Assembly: GCA_018062725.1 (NCBI GenBank)
Contig: JAGORP010000059.1
Coordinates: 1-13,450 of the forward strand
Source: Flavobacterium sp.
Lineage (GTDB): Bacteria > Bacteroidota > Bacteroidia > Flavobacteriales > Flavobacteriaceae
Direction: 5' to 3'
DNA: 13,450 nt
A model generated the notes under the pieces. The model did no database searches, was not told the origin of the DNA, and saw only the letters and a program-made list of their open reading frames with translations. Made by a program: the position numbers and the translations under genes. Shown piece after piece: positions 1 to 7,060 of this stretch; the first letter of the stretch is position 1; each line of letters begins with the position of its first letter.

Positions 1-395
1 GTATCGGTATGGTGAATTAAATGAAAACGCCACAAGGCTTTTGTTTTATGCTGTACATAGTGAGCGGAATAGGCACCGATTAAATCCATGAATAATAGAC
101 CAATTATCGCTTGTAGCCAAAGATTTTTGATGTTTAGCCAATACAGAATTCCGAAATTATTGTCCTGAACCCAAACCGAACTTTTATACAATATAAAAGC
201 CAAAGTGAAATTGATTAGAATTGTAGTAAATGTAAAAAAGAAATTAATTAAGGCATGTTGCCATTTGTGGTATTGAAATTTAAATAGCGGAATTCCATTT
301 TCAATGAGCCAAAATAGGGTGATGCCACCAACAATTATAAAGCTTCGATGTGAAGAAGGAATGGTTTCAAAGTAGTGAATAATTTCGTTAATCAT
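1..395 (-). CDS. Sterol desaturase / fatty acid hydroxylase family membrane protein (N-terminal part, cut by window edge)
   Basis: The gene starts at an ATG at 395 and reads off the left edge, leaving 131 visible codons. The protein is hydrophobic with three or four likely membrane segments (roughly residues 19-33, 50-70, 94-110). It then shows the first two histidine clusters of the di-iron hydroxylase superfamily: HxxxH at H112/H116 and HxxHH at H125/H128/H129, preceded by Asp104. In this family these histidines bind two irons that drive O2-dependent hydroxylation or desaturation of a lipid in the membrane; the substrate cannot be told from the sequence. The third histidine cluster should lie beyond the edge. 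The upstream AlkB-type gene ends 41 bases away on the same strand, but a TAAATTTG box in the gap suggests the gene also has its own promoter. The family call is firm; the specific reaction is unknown. Confidence 0.85.
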   Translation of the reverse strand, partial: MINEIIHYFETIPSSHRSFIIVGGITLFWLIENGIPLFKFQYHKWQHALINFFFTFTTILINFTLAFILYKSSVWVQDNNFGILYWLNIKNLWLQAIIGLLFMDLIGAYSAHYVQHKTKALWRFHLIHHTD

Positions 396-418
396 AGTAT
401 GATGGTAGTTTGGTTTCT

Positions 419-426
419 CAAATTTA
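419..426 (-). promoter_or_regulatory. Candidate -7 box for the sterol desaturase family gene
   Basis: On the minus strand this reads TAAATTTG, a perfect match to the Bacteroidota TAnnTTTG element. It lies 23 bases upstream of the ATG at 395. No TTG is seen at the usual -33 distance; the region there is only A/T. A promoter is plausible but not proven. Confidence 0.4.
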
Positions 427-436
427 ATAAAAACTT

Positions 437-1036
437 TTATTTAATAATTCGGAAGGTTAAATTAATTCGGCTGCCAATTTCCTTTTTTGTTTTCGGAATT
501 TGATGTTTCCAGTAATGTTGGGTGGTTCCTTTCATTAATAATAAACTTCCGTGTTGTAATAGGATGTTTTGTTTTGCTGTTTCGATGGAATTATGCTTGA
601 GTTGGAAGTTTCGTGGTTCACCAAGACTCAAGGAAGCAATTATCGGATTTCGACCTAATTCTTTTTCATTGTCTGCATGCCAACCGTTGCTATCTTGTCC
701 GTTTCGATAATAATTAAGCAATACAGTTGTAAAATTTTCCTGGCAAATTTTTTCGACTTCTTCTTTTATAAAAATTAGCATCGGATTCCAAGGATGTGGG
801 TGCATGACAATATTGGAATAGCCATAGGGCTTTCCTTCATTTCCGAATAAAGCGGTTAGACGTGGTTGTATGTGATTTTTTCCGTAAATCGTTATGGTGT
901 CTTGTTGCCATGGAATTTCGGTTTGTAATTTGTGGAATATTTCATTTGCTTTTTCAATCGAAAAGAAATTAGGGAAATATTCGATTTCGGCATCGGGTAA
1001 ATCAAAGACTATTTTTTCATCTGGAAATAAACTCAT
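437..1036 (-). CDS. alkB: AlkB-type Fe(II)/2-oxoglutarate-dependent dioxygenase
   Basis: This is a 199-residue protein of the AlkB family, cytosolic enzymes that use Fe(II), O2 and 2-oxoglutarate to oxidise alkyl lesions off nucleic-acid bases. The iron ligands are visible: HxD at H120/D122 and the distal histidine at H178 in the segment QHYWKHQIP. Asn108 and Tyr110 fit the NxY that contacts 2-oxoglutarate. R190 and R196 in RINLTFR match the conserved C-terminal arginine motif. The pattern around H174-H178 resembles the ALKBH2/ALKBH3 branch more than E. coli AlkB, judged from memory. I chose the ATG at 1036. A longer reading from 1069 would start inside the terminator hairpin of the aquaporin gene and would add 11 hydrophobic residues foreign to the family. 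No ada or other alkylation-response gene is adjacent. The actual substrate (DNA or RNA) is not shown by the sequence. Confidence 0.92.
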   Translation of the reverse strand: MSLFPDEKIVFDLPDAEIEYFPNFFSIEKANEIFHKLQTEIPWQQDTITIYGKNHIQPRLTALFGNEGKPYGYSNIVMHPHPWNPMLIFIKEEVEKICQENFTTVLLNYYRNGQDSNGWHADNEKELGRNPIIASLSLGEPRNFQLKHNSIETAKQNILLQHGSLLLMKGTTQHYWKHQIPKTKKEIGSRINLTFRIIK

Positions 1037-1039
1037 ATT

Positions 1040-1047
1040 CAAAAATA
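1040..1047 (-). promoter_or_regulatory. Possible -7 box immediately before the AlkB-type gene
   Basis: The minus strand reads TATTTTTG, a perfect TAnnTTTG match. It overlaps the T-tract of the aquaporin terminator and ends only three bases before the ATG at 1036. If used, the transcript would be almost leaderless. There is no clear -33 element, and the match may be chance in a T-rich tract. Confidence 0.2.
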
Positions 1048-1075
1048 AAAAAAGCGACAGAATTTCCATCGCTTT
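1041..1075 (-). terminator. Rho-independent terminator after aqpZ
   Basis: Read on the minus strand, AAAGCGA (1075-1069) pairs with TCGCTTT (1057-1051) around an 11-base loop and is followed by a T-rich run to about 1041. It begins about 20 bases after the aqpZ stop. On the plus strand the hairpin has no T-tract, so it acts in one direction. It also argues that the AlkB-type gene starts at 1036 rather than at 1069. Confidence 0.75.
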
Positions 1076-1094
1076 AGACCATTGTTAATTGAAA

Positions 1095-1796
1095 TTAATT
1101 TTTCTTTTGAAGGATATAGTTGTATAACCAACCACCTATTATAGCGCCCAAAATAGGAGCGGCCCAAAAGAGCCATACTTGTTGCATAGGAACTCCTCCA
1201 GCAACGATTGCTTGTGATAAGGAACGTGCTGGATTTACCGAAGTATTTGAAATTGGAATGCTGATTAAATGAATTAATGTTAGTCCTAATCCAATCGCAA
1301 TTCCGGCAAATTTTCCATTGGCTAATCGGTCAGTAGCGCCAAGAATGATGATTAGGAAGAATAGGGTTAGTAAAAATTCAGCTATAAAAACAGATAATAA
1401 ATTATAGCCGTCTGGAGAGAATGTGCCATAACCATTTGTAGCAAAAACTCCGGCTTTGGTGTTATCCATTACAAAACCTGATTTTCCCAGTAAAATGGTA
1501 TACAAGCAACCTGCTGCGGCAACTGCCCCCATACATTGTGCGAGAATATACGAAGGAATGTCTTTGCCTTCAAATCGTCCGCCTGCCCATAAACCTATCG
1601 TAACGGCAGGGTTAAAATGGCCACCTGAAATATGTCCAACGGCATATGCCATTGTTAAAACAGTAAGTCCAAATGCAAGAGCAACGCCTGCAAATCCAAT
1701 TCCTAATTCGGGATAGCCTGCAGCAAAAAGTGCACTTCCACAGCCTCCAAATACCAACCAAAAGGTTCCAAAAAATTCAGCTACTAGTTTTTTCAT
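1095..1796 (-). CDS. aqpZ: Aquaporin Z, water channel
   Basis: This 233-residue inner-membrane channel of the MIP family lets water cross the membrane passively. Six membrane spans are visible, together with the two half-helix NPA motifs: HFNPAVT with NPA at 62-64 and VNPARS with NPA at 188-190. The expected water-selective constriction residues are F42, H176, T185 and R191, matching F43/H174/T183/R189 of E. coli AqpZ, so it is a water channel and not a glycerol facilitator. Long stretches such as [19 protein letters not shown] match E. coli AqpZ closely from memory. The ATG at 1796 starts the conserved [18 protein letters not shown] end and leaves a 17-base gap to the doxX-like gene. A longer reading from 1886 would overlap that gene by about 70 bases. 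The short gap suggests co-transcription with the doxX-like gene; a terminator follows. Confidence 0.96.
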   Translation of the reverse strand: MKKLVAEFFGTFWLVFGGCGSALFAAGYPELGIGFAGVALAFGLTVLTMAYAVGHISGGHFNPAVTIGLWAGGRFEGKDIPSYILAQCMGAVAAAGCLYTILLGKSGFVMDNTKAGVFATNGYGTFSPDGYNLLSVFIAEFLLTLFFLIIILGATDRLANGKFAGIAIGLGLTLIHLISIPISNTSVNPARSLSQAIVAGGVPMQQVWLFWAAPILGAIIGGWLYNYILQKKN

Positions 1797-1813
1797 AGTT
1801 TTAAATAGTTTAG

Positions 1814-2173
1814 TTATGATAAAGTATAAGTAAAAGCCCAGTAAATCAGTAGTCCTTGTAAGGGTAATCGAAGTAATCGTACCCATTTAGGTAACCCTAA
1901 TGCGGCTTTTTCATTTTGTAGCATGTACACATTAGCAGGAAATATAGCAATTAATAAAGCTACAATTCCCCAAGCGGAAAATTTCGATAGTGCAGGAATA
2001 CATAAACCGATGCCTAAAAGAATTTCGGCTAAACCACTTATGAGATTCAGTAATTTAGGATTTGGGAAGTAATTGGGGATAATTTTTAGGTAAATTCTAG
2101 GATTTCTAAAATGGTTGATGCCTGCTAAAATGTAGAGCAAAGCCATTAAATACAAATGCCAAGGTAAACTCAT
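1814..2173 (-). CDS. DoxX-like small integral membrane protein
   Basis: The 119-residue protein has four hydrophobic segments (roughly residues 6-18, 42-60, 66-84 and 100-116). The motif near the front, with GINHFRNP at 18-25 followed by IIPNYFPNP at 31-39, is typical of the DoxX/DoxX-like membrane protein family (COG4270 type). Members sit in the cytoplasmic membrane. Some relatives belong to thiosulfate:quinone oxidoreductases or redox complexes, but for short stand-alone members like this one no function can be assigned. The gene lies 17 bases upstream of aqpZ on the same strand and 55 bases downstream of the EamA-type gene. Its own promoter is not obvious: TAAATTCG near 2194-2201 is one base off the TAnnTTTG consensus. 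It may share a transcript with its neighbours. Confidence 0.85.
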   Translation of the reverse strand: MSLPWHLYLMALLYILAGINHFRNPRIYLKIIPNYFPNPKLLNLISGLAEILLGIGLCIPALSKFSAWGIVALLIAIFPANVYMLQNEKAALGLPKWVRLLRLPLQGLLIYWAFTYTLS

Positions 2174-2200
2174 AAAGAAGTTATTTCTTACGAATTTACC

Positions 2201-2231
2201 TAAAAAATCTTAAAGATGTTAAAAAATCTTA
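2201..2231. repeat. Short direct repeat (12 bp, two copies)
   Basis: The 12-mer TAAAAAATCTTA occurs at 2201-2212 and again at 2220-2231; the second copy contains the stop codon of the EamA-type gene. The intervening bases allow a tiny ATCTT/AAGAT hairpin. It is probably low-complexity A/T sequence without a role. Confidence 0.5.
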
Positions 2232-3140
2232 TTTTTTTGAGAATTGGATATTCATGATAACAATCGCAAAAATGATTAAAGCGATACCAATCCATTGAGA
2301 TACTACAACAGTTTCATGTAATAATACAAATGCCATAGTCACCGAAACGGGTAATTCTAAAGAAGAAACAATACTACCTAGACCAATTCCGGTATGAGGG
2401 AATCCTGCATTCATTAACATAGGAGGAATAACTGTGCCAAAAATGGCTAATAAAATTCCCCATTTGTAAAAGATGTCATAGTTAAACGGAGTGTTTTGTG
2501 TAAATAAGGCGAAGAAGAAAACGATAATTCCGCCTCCTAAAAGCATGTACAAACTACGTTGCGCTGAAGATATGTTTACGGCAACTTTATTAGCTGTAAA
2601 CATTGTTGTCGTAAAGGAAGCTGCCGCTAATAATCCTAGGACAATTCCGCGCCAATCTAAACTATTTTGACTTTCAATGATATTGGTTGCTAGGACGGTT
2701 CCTACTAAAACAATTCCAACAGCGATTAATTTTAAGGCAGAAGGTTTCTTTTTTTCTAATAAAAACTCTAATAAAACGCCCATCCAAACGGTTTGCATCA
2801 GCAATACAATTCCGATAGAAACGGGTATGTATTTTACCGCTAAGTAATAAAAAATACTTGTCAGCCCTGTTGAAGTTCCAGCTACCATTAATTCAATAAT
2901 GTCTTTTTTGGAAGCTTTAATTACTTCTGTTCCTTTTTTCAGTTTTTGAATAGCATTGATAAATAGAATGATCAAAATTCCAATTATGAATTGAGAACTG
3001 ATAACTTCTGCAGGAGTAAATGATAATCCTGAAATTCCTTTGTCATCATAGGCTAACTTCACGATTGTAGCTAACATACCATAACTTGTTGCACCTAAAC
3101 CTACCAAGAAAACCCCTTTTAATATATTGTTGTTTGACAT
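2229..3140 (-). CDS. EamA (drug/metabolite) family transporter
   Basis: The 303-residue protein has about ten membrane spans arranged as two tandem EamA units (about residues 8-150 and 165-300), the layout of the DMT superfamily (RhaT/YdcZ-like permeases). The family exports or imports small metabolites such as amino acids or sugars; the substrate cannot be read from the sequence. The second unit ends with the typical SSLELPVSVTMAFVLLHE segment, with the Glu-Pro-like ELP and the HE near residue 275, followed by the last two helices. The start at 3140 is preceded by a TATCTTTG box. The EamA-type gene probably begins its own unit, because the gap to the preceding minus-strand gene is 94 bases. 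The doxX-like gene follows after 55 bases and could be read through. Confidence 0.9.
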   Translation of the reverse strand: MSNNNILKGVFLVGLGATSYGMLATIVKLAYDDKGISGLSFTPAEVISSQFIIGILIILFINAIQKLKKGTEVIKASKKDIIELMVAGTSTGLTSIFYYLAVKYIPVSIGIVLLMQTVWMGVLLEFLLEKKKPSALKLIAVGIVLVGTVLATNIIESQNSLDWRGIVLGLLAAASFTTTMFTANKVAVNISSAQRSLYMLLGGGIIVFFFALFTQNTPFNYDIFYKWGILLAIFGTVIPPMLMNAGFPHTGIGLGSIVSSLELPVSVTMAFVLLHETVVVSQWIGIALIIFAIVIMNIQFSKK

Positions 3141-3163
3141 ATTTTTAAATTTTAAAAAGCCGG

Positions 3164-3171
3164 CAAAGATA
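3164..3171 (-). promoter_or_regulatory. Candidate -7 box for the EamA-type transporter
   Basis: The minus strand reads TATCTTTG, a perfect TAnnTTTG match, 23 bases upstream of the ATG at 3140. The -33 position holds an A/T-rich stretch without a clear TTG. A GCCGGC palindrome directly follows the box (3159-3164) and is unusual in such AT-rich surroundings. Confidence 0.5.
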
Positions 3172-3234
3172 GGGTATTAGTTTAAAATTTTAAGCGATTA
3201 TTAGGTAAAAGTTTTTAGGGGTTAATGTTTTTGG

Positions 3235-4026
3235 TTACCTTCTTCGGGTATGCACCGCTCTTACTTTTCCGGCTCTACCTTTGTGAATTACGGTTGTGCC
3301 ACGTCTACTTTTTACGACTGTAGTAGAGGTGTGTCTTTTTGTTTTATACGATTTATGAATGACTACATGTTTGTGGGGTGTGCGATGTATGAATGCTTTA
3401 TGCGCCTGACAACGGCTTACAAAAAGTGAATGTCTAATGGGTCTCCAGGGTTTCCACCATCTTGGATATACGGCCCAACGGACTGGTGACATCCAAACAG
3501 TATAACCAGGAGCAAAGACAAAACGTACACTTGGCCAGCTCCAAACATTAACAATTATTCTGATGGTAGTAATTTCAGGCATGGCGGGTCCTTTGTTCGA
3601 ATCTAATTTTTCAGAGACTTCAAAAGGTTCGGCAATGGTATTTTCGGCATATAAATCTTCATCTCCGAAAATTTGTAATCTTGCTTCCTCATTGCCTGTT
3701 TTTTCGATGACAATTGTTGCAATGTCTTGTTTGTCGTTGTCGCCAACTAATGCCGTTAAAACAAAAACATGTTTGTCATTTTCGACTATATCTTCAATAG
3801 TAATGTAGTCAATGTTTCCATCATTGTTCAAATCCAGATTATTCACTTCGTACCGTTCATCATTAATTAATTGCTCAAATTCCTCAACTGTATTTGCCTT
3901 TTTAAGTAGGGTTAAGGCCCCTTCGAGACTAAAGTTTTCGCCTGCAAATTCAGGATTGTCGGTTACTTGACCAAAAGAGGATGTCATTCCTAAGATGACT
4001 AAAGCCGTTGTGAAAAAGTGATTCAT
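3235..4026 (-). CDS. Exported protein of unknown function, acidic front half and Trp-rich, strongly basic back half
   Basis: I do not recognise a characterised family. The 263-residue protein begins with a signal peptide (about 1-20, ending SSFGQ), so it is probably periplasmic or exported. Residues 25-145 are acidic and contain one EF-hand-like loop, D65-L-N67-N-D69-G70-N-I72-D73, which could bind calcium although position 12 is Thr76 rather than Glu/Asp. Residues 160-196 hold seven tryptophans (W162, 164, 178, 184, 190, 191, 194) with many prolines. From about 195 to the end the chain is rich in Arg, Lys and His (for example HRTPHKHVVIHK and the terminal RRR), with few acidic residues. Similar acidic-plus-basic exported proteins with a WW-P-W segment occur in Bacteroidota as hypothetical proteins, from memory. 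The DUF1801 gene lies 56 bases upstream on the same strand, and no separate promoter is evident, so the two may be co-transcribed. Confidence 0.8.
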   Translation of the reverse strand: MNHFFTTALVILGMTSSFGQVTDNPEFAGENFSLEGALTLLKKANTVEEFEQLINDERYEVNNLDLNNDGNIDYITIEDIVENDKHVFVLTALVGDNDKQDIATIVIEKTGNEEARLQIFGDEDLYAENTIAEPFEVSEKLDSNKGPAMPEITTIRIIVNVWSWPSVRFVFAPGYTVWMSPVRWAVYPRWWKPWRPIRHSLFVSRCQAHKAFIHRTPHKHVVIHKSYKTKRHTSTTVVKSRRGTTVIHKGRAGKVRAVHTRRR

Positions 4027-4082
4027 GATGATTGGTTTTAGCGGTTTTGACTATTGGACTTCTTTTTTCGGGAAAGGTTTAA

Positions 4083-4436
4083 TCAGGTTTTGTTACATTC
4101 TTTTCGGAAGAGTACAATGCGCTGAATTAAATCGCATGGCAAAGGTTGCTGTATTGGAAATTGTAATGTTCCTTTTCCGCCTTTATAGTGTTGCAATTCG
4201 TCTTTAAAAAGTGCTTCTTCTCTTGGAGCAGGGTAAATACTGACATGCTTTTGGAAGCCAGCAAAATAGAGTAAAATTCCATTTAGTTTATAGGCTGGAA
4301 TATTATAACTAATTGTTTCTTCGGCTTGTGGGGCATTGGTTTTTATGGTGTTTCTGATTTCACATAACAATTTCTGAGTTTCTTCCGGAAACCAAGAAAT
4401 ATAATCATCAACATCTTTTGGCGTTTTTCTTTCCAT
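4083..4436 (-). CDS. DUF1801 (YdhG/YdeI-like) protein
   Basis: This small cytosolic protein of 117 residues matches the DUF1801 pattern: an N-terminal DDYISWFPEETQKLL helix, then PQAEETISYNIPAYKLNG (about residues 35-52) with the conserved E-x-I-x-Y-x-x-P-A-Y, a HVSIYP strand at about 64-69, and a C-terminal GKGTLQFP (about 87-94) before a last helix. A Bacillus member (Fra/YdhG) has been described as a frataxin-like iron chaperone, but most members have no proven role and the assignment should not be carried over. Signal peptide and membrane segments are absent. A TAAATTTG box lies 20 bases before the start, just after the htpG terminator. The unknown exported gene follows after 56 bases. 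The family call is firm; the function is not known. Confidence 0.88.
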   Translation of the reverse strand: MERKTPKDVDDYISWFPEETQKLLCEIRNTIKTNAPQAEETISYNIPAYKLNGILLYFAGFQKHVSIYPAPREEALFKDELQHYKGGKGTLQFPIQQPLPCDLIQRIVLFRKECNKT

Positions 4437-4456
4437 TTATTAGCCATGAATTCTAT

Positions 4457-4464
4457 CAAATTTA
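4457..4464 (-). promoter_or_regulatory. Candidate -7 box for the DUF1801 gene
   Basis: The minus strand reads TAAATTTG, a perfect TAnnTTTG match, with the ATG at 4436. The -33 region falls in the T-tract of the htpG terminator hairpin (TTG at only 12 bases), so promoter and terminator directly abut. Confidence 0.45.
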
Positions 4465-4477
4465 ATGAATTTTATGC

Positions 4478-4518
4478 AAAAAAAACCTGTCAGAGAGTTA
4501 AAATCTGACAGGTTTTTT
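4478..4518. terminator. Strong bidirectional terminator after htpG
   Basis: A perfect 15-bp stem (4480-4494 with 4504-4518, core CCTGTCAGA/TCTGACAGG) surrounds a 9-base loop and carries A-runs and T-runs on its two sides. It starts 19 bases after the htpG stop and ends that minus-strand transcript. The symmetry would let it stop plus-strand transcripts too, although no plus-strand gene precedes it. Confidence 0.9.
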
Positions 4519-4537
4519 AGGCTTATGGGTTCAAGTA

Positions 4538-6421
4538 TTATTTCAACGTTTCGAAACTTCTTTTTACGAAAGAGGTTAATTCTTCCCCTTTTAGTAGTCC
4601 TTGAGAAAGTTTGGCTAAATCTAAGGCTTGTTTGACCAATTCCTTTTGAGCATCTTCGGAGCTATTTAAAATGGTGGTTGCCAGTTCCGAATTGGTGTTT
4701 ACCACTAAATTAAACATTTCTGGGAAATGACCCATTCCGAACATTCCGCCTCCGCTCGTAGCACTCATTTCTTTCATACGTCGCATAAATTCAGGCTGCG
4801 TGATCATAAATGGAGCTGAAGTACTGTCTAAAGCTTCTAATTGGATGCTGTAGTTTTCTTTTGGAACAACGGTTTCAATACTTCCTTTCAATTTTTCTTT
4901 TTCTTCTTCCGAAAGTTTTGAAATTTGTGTTTCTTCTTTCTGAATCAATTTGTCAATATGATCAGCATCTACACGCGCAAATACAAGATTTTCGTTATCC
5001 GCTTCTAGTTTCTGAATCAAATGCGAAACAATAGGAGAATCTAATAAAATCACCTGATATCCTTTGGCTGAAGCAATATCGATATAACTGTGCTGTGCTT
5101 CTTTATCGGAAGCATATAAGACCACTACTTTTCCGTTTTTGTCGGTTTGTGTTGCGGCAATGGTTTCTTTTAGTTCAAATAAAGTATAATATTTTCCATT
5201 TGTGGTTGGATACAATACGAAATCGCCCGCTTTTTCATAGAATTTTGGTTCCGATAACATTCCGTATTCTAAAACGATTTTGATGTCGTTCCATTTTTGT
5301 TCGAAATCTTCACGATTTTCGTTGAATAACGATTTTAATTTATCGGAAACTTTGCGAGTGATGTAATTTGATATTTTCTTCACATTTCCATCGGCTTGTA
5401 AGTACGAACGCGAAACATTTAAGGGAATATCTGGCGAATCAACCACTCCTTTTAACATCATTAAGAATTCAGGAACAATTCCTTCGACATTATCGGTTAC
5501 ATAGACCTGATTTTGGAACAATTGAATTTTATCTTTCTGAATTTGGATGTTGTCTCCCAATTTAGGGAAATATAAAATCCCCGTTAAATTAAAAGGGTAA
5601 TCTACATTTAAGTGAATGTTGAATAACGGTTCGTCAAATTGCATTGGGTACAATTCGCGGTAGAAATTTTTATAATCGTCTTCACTTAATTCGGTTGGTG
5701 CTTTTGTCCATGCCGGATTCGGATTGTTGATGATGTTGTCAACTTCTTGGTATTCTGTTTTATAATCTTCAGGCGCGTTTTCAGGCTTTGGAAGTGGTTC
5801 TTGTTTTGTTCCGAATTTAATTGGAACTGGCATAAACTTATTATACTTCGTCAACAACTCATTTATTTTGTGATTTTCCAAGAACTCTAAAGAATCCTCG
5901 GCAATATGTAAAATGATTTCAGTACCTCTATCTGTTTTAGTATGCGGTTCTAAGGTGAATTCTGGACTTCCGTCACAGGTCCAATGTGCCGCTGGTTCGT
6001 CTTTGAACGATTTGGTAATGATTTCCACTTTTTCAGCTACCATAAATGCCGAATAGAATCCCAATCCGAAATGACCAATAATTCCTGAATCTTTGGCAGA
6101 ATCTTTATACTTTTCTAAAAATTCTTCAGCCCCAGAAAAAGCAACTTGATTGATGTATTTTTCCACTTCATCAGCAGTCATTCCTAACCCTTGGTCGATA
6201 ATGTGAATTTTTTTGCCTTCTTTGTCAATTTTGACTTCAATTTTCGGATTGCCATATTCCGTTTTGGCTTCTCCAATACTTGTTAAATGTTTTAATTTTA
6301 AAGTAGCATCGGTAGCATTTGAAATCAGCTCACGTAAGAAAATTTCATGATCGCTGTATAAAAATTTCTTGATTAAGGGAAAGATGTTTTCTACCGAAAC
6401 ATTAATTTTTCCTGTTGTCAT
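4538..6421 (-). CDS. htpG: Molecular chaperone HtpG (bacterial Hsp90)
   Basis: The 627-residue cytosolic ATP-dependent chaperone remodels client proteins, usually alongside DnaK. The N-terminal GHKL ATPase domain shows its motifs: E31 with ELISNATDA (31-39), DQGLGMT (77-83) and GHFGLGFYS (116-124). The middle domain has the LNVSRSYLQ segment with the arginine that senses ATP. The C-terminal dimerisation domain follows, with a flexible Gly/Met stretch GGGMFGMGHFP in its usual place. The length fits the bacterial family (E. coli 624), and the chain lacks the eukaryotic MEEVD tail. The ATG at 6421 begins the conserved MTTGKINVSVENIFPLIKKF end; a longer reading from 6472 adds 17 residues that are unlike the family and would cover the promoter. 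The gene is monocistronic: a divergent promoter region lies upstream and a strong hairpin downstream. I saw no clear heat-shock operator (CIRCE) upstream. Confidence 0.98.
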   Translation of the reverse strand: MTTGKINVSVENIFPLIKKFLYSDHEIFLRELISNATDATLKLKHLTSIGEAKTEYGNPKIEVKIDKEGKKIHIIDQGLGMTADEVEKYINQVAFSGAEEFLEKYKDSAKDSGIIGHFGLGFYSAFMVAEKVEIITKSFKDEPAAHWTCDGSPEFTLEPHTKTDRGTEIILHIAEDSLEFLENHKINELLTKYNKFMPVPIKFGTKQEPLPKPENAPEDYKTEYQEVDNIINNPNPAWTKAPTELSEDDYKNFYRELYPMQFDEPLFNIHLNVDYPFNLTGILYFPKLGDNIQIQKDKIQLFQNQVYVTDNVEGIVPEFLMMLKGVVDSPDIPLNVSRSYLQADGNVKKISNYITRKVSDKLKSLFNENREDFEQKWNDIKIVLEYGMLSEPKFYEKAGDFVLYPTTNGKYYTLFELKETIAATQTDKNGKVVVLYASDKEAQHSYIDIASAKGYQVILLDSPIVSHLIQKLEADNENLVFARVDADHIDKLIQKEETQISKLSEEEKEKLKGSIETVVPKENYSIQLEALDSTSAPFMITQPEFMRRMKEMSATSGGGMFGMGHFPEMFNLVVNTNSELATTILNSSEDAQKELVKQALDLAKLSQGLLKGEELTSFVKRSFETLK

Positions 6422-6469
6422 AGTATTTAATTTTAGTTTATGTTTTCTTAAACCAGTCAAAATGAATAC

Positions 6470-6477
6470 CAAAGTTA
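6470..6477 (-). promoter_or_regulatory. Candidate -7 box for htpG
   Basis: The minus strand reads TAACTTTG, a perfect TAnnTTTG match, 48 bases upstream of the htpG ATG. There is no TTG at 17-23 bases; the only one is 8 bases away. This may point to an alternative or weaker -33 contact. The shared 158-base divergent region (6422-6579) holds no inverted repeat that looks like an operator. Confidence 0.45.
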
Positions 6478-6495
6478 AAAAAATGACAAATTGAC

Positions 6496-6526
6496 TTGAA
6501 ATTGCTTTATTTTCTTGTTAATTTTC
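6496..6526 (+). promoter_or_regulatory. Candidate promoter for the lipoprotein pair
   Basis: A TTG at 6496-6498 is followed after 20 bases by TAATTTTC at 6519-6526, one base away from TAnnTTTG. The spacing is right for a Bacteroidota promoter and the gene starts at 6580. A second near match, TAAATTGG, lies about 10 bases further on, so the exact site is uncertain. Confidence 0.35.
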
Positions 6527-6579
6527 CGTAAATTGGCATGACTATTGTAAACTGAAAAACGTTAAAAAAAATAAACAAA

Positions 6580-7059
6580 ATGAGAAAACTAATTTTAGTA
6601 TTGGGATTATTCGGAATGATTGTTTCTTGTAAGCCAAAAGAACAACTTGTTTCCACGACGGTTGACAGAAAATCACAAGTGGCCATGAAAGGAAGTTGGA
6701 CGTTAACCTCTGTTAGCTTTCCAGGTTCTGAGTATTTTAAAGTAACTGCTTTTGAAGTAGCTGATGCCAAATGTTTTGAAGGCAGTACTTGGAATTTTGT
6801 ATCGAATAATGATACGGGAAAAATGGCTTTGGCGAAGTCGGGCTGTCCTGCTTATGCTTCCGATTTTAAATGGTACGTAACTAAAGAACAGCAGGTAGTG
6901 TTGAAATTTCTAAATGAAGGAGAAAAAGCTAGAAAAGTAACTTCGGGTTATATCCTAGCTTTAGGAAATCAAACTCTAGAATCATTTCAATTAACAGATG
7001 TAGTTCAGGTGGGAAATAATAAAGCAAAAGTGGTTTACCAATTCAAAAAAAATAAATAA
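6580..7059 (+). CDS. Lipocalin-like lipoprotein
   Basis: This 159-residue protein has a lipoprotein signal: a short hydrophobic stretch ends in the lipobox IVSC, making C17 the lipidated residue. The lack of an obvious acidic export signal after the Cys suggests a periplasm-facing location, which is an inference. The rest looks like the small lipocalin-like beta-barrel domain common in Bacteroidota: a GSWTL strand at 38-42, then C65-F-E-G-S-T-W-N-F (65-73), and GCPAY with C89, the two cysteines possibly forming a disulfide. No ligand can be predicted. The stop is followed one base later by the OmpA-type gene, so the two are surely one transcript. The start at 6580 is the only one that keeps the signal peptide, and a longer minus-strand reading across it is a shadow. 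The family assignment rests on pattern memory. Confidence 0.85.
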   Translation: MRKLILVLGLFGMIVSCKPKEQLVSTTVDRKSQVAMKGSWTLTSVSFPGSEYFKVTAFEVADAKCFEGSTWNFVSNNDTGKMALAKSGCPAYASDFKWYVTKEQQVVLKFLNEGEKARKVTSGYILALGNQTLESFQLTDVVQVGNNKAKVVYQFKKNK

Positions 7060-7060
7060 G

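Noticed and set aside
1037..1069. Upstream ATG at 1069 for the AlkB-type gene
   Set aside because: It lies within the aqpZ terminator hairpin and adds residues that are not part of the family.
1797..1886. Upstream ATG at 1886 for aqpZ
   Set aside because: It would overlap the end of the doxX-like gene and adds 30 residues before the conserved N-terminus of AqpZ.
3203..3242. Possible terminator after the unknown exported gene (AGGTAA ... TTACCT)
   Set aside because: Only a 6-bp A/T-rich stem with a 26-base loop and no clean T-tract; too weak to call.
6422..6472. Upstream ATG at 6472 for htpG
   Set aside because: The extra 17 residues are unlike Hsp90 N-termini, and the reading would start only a few bases from the probable -7 box.
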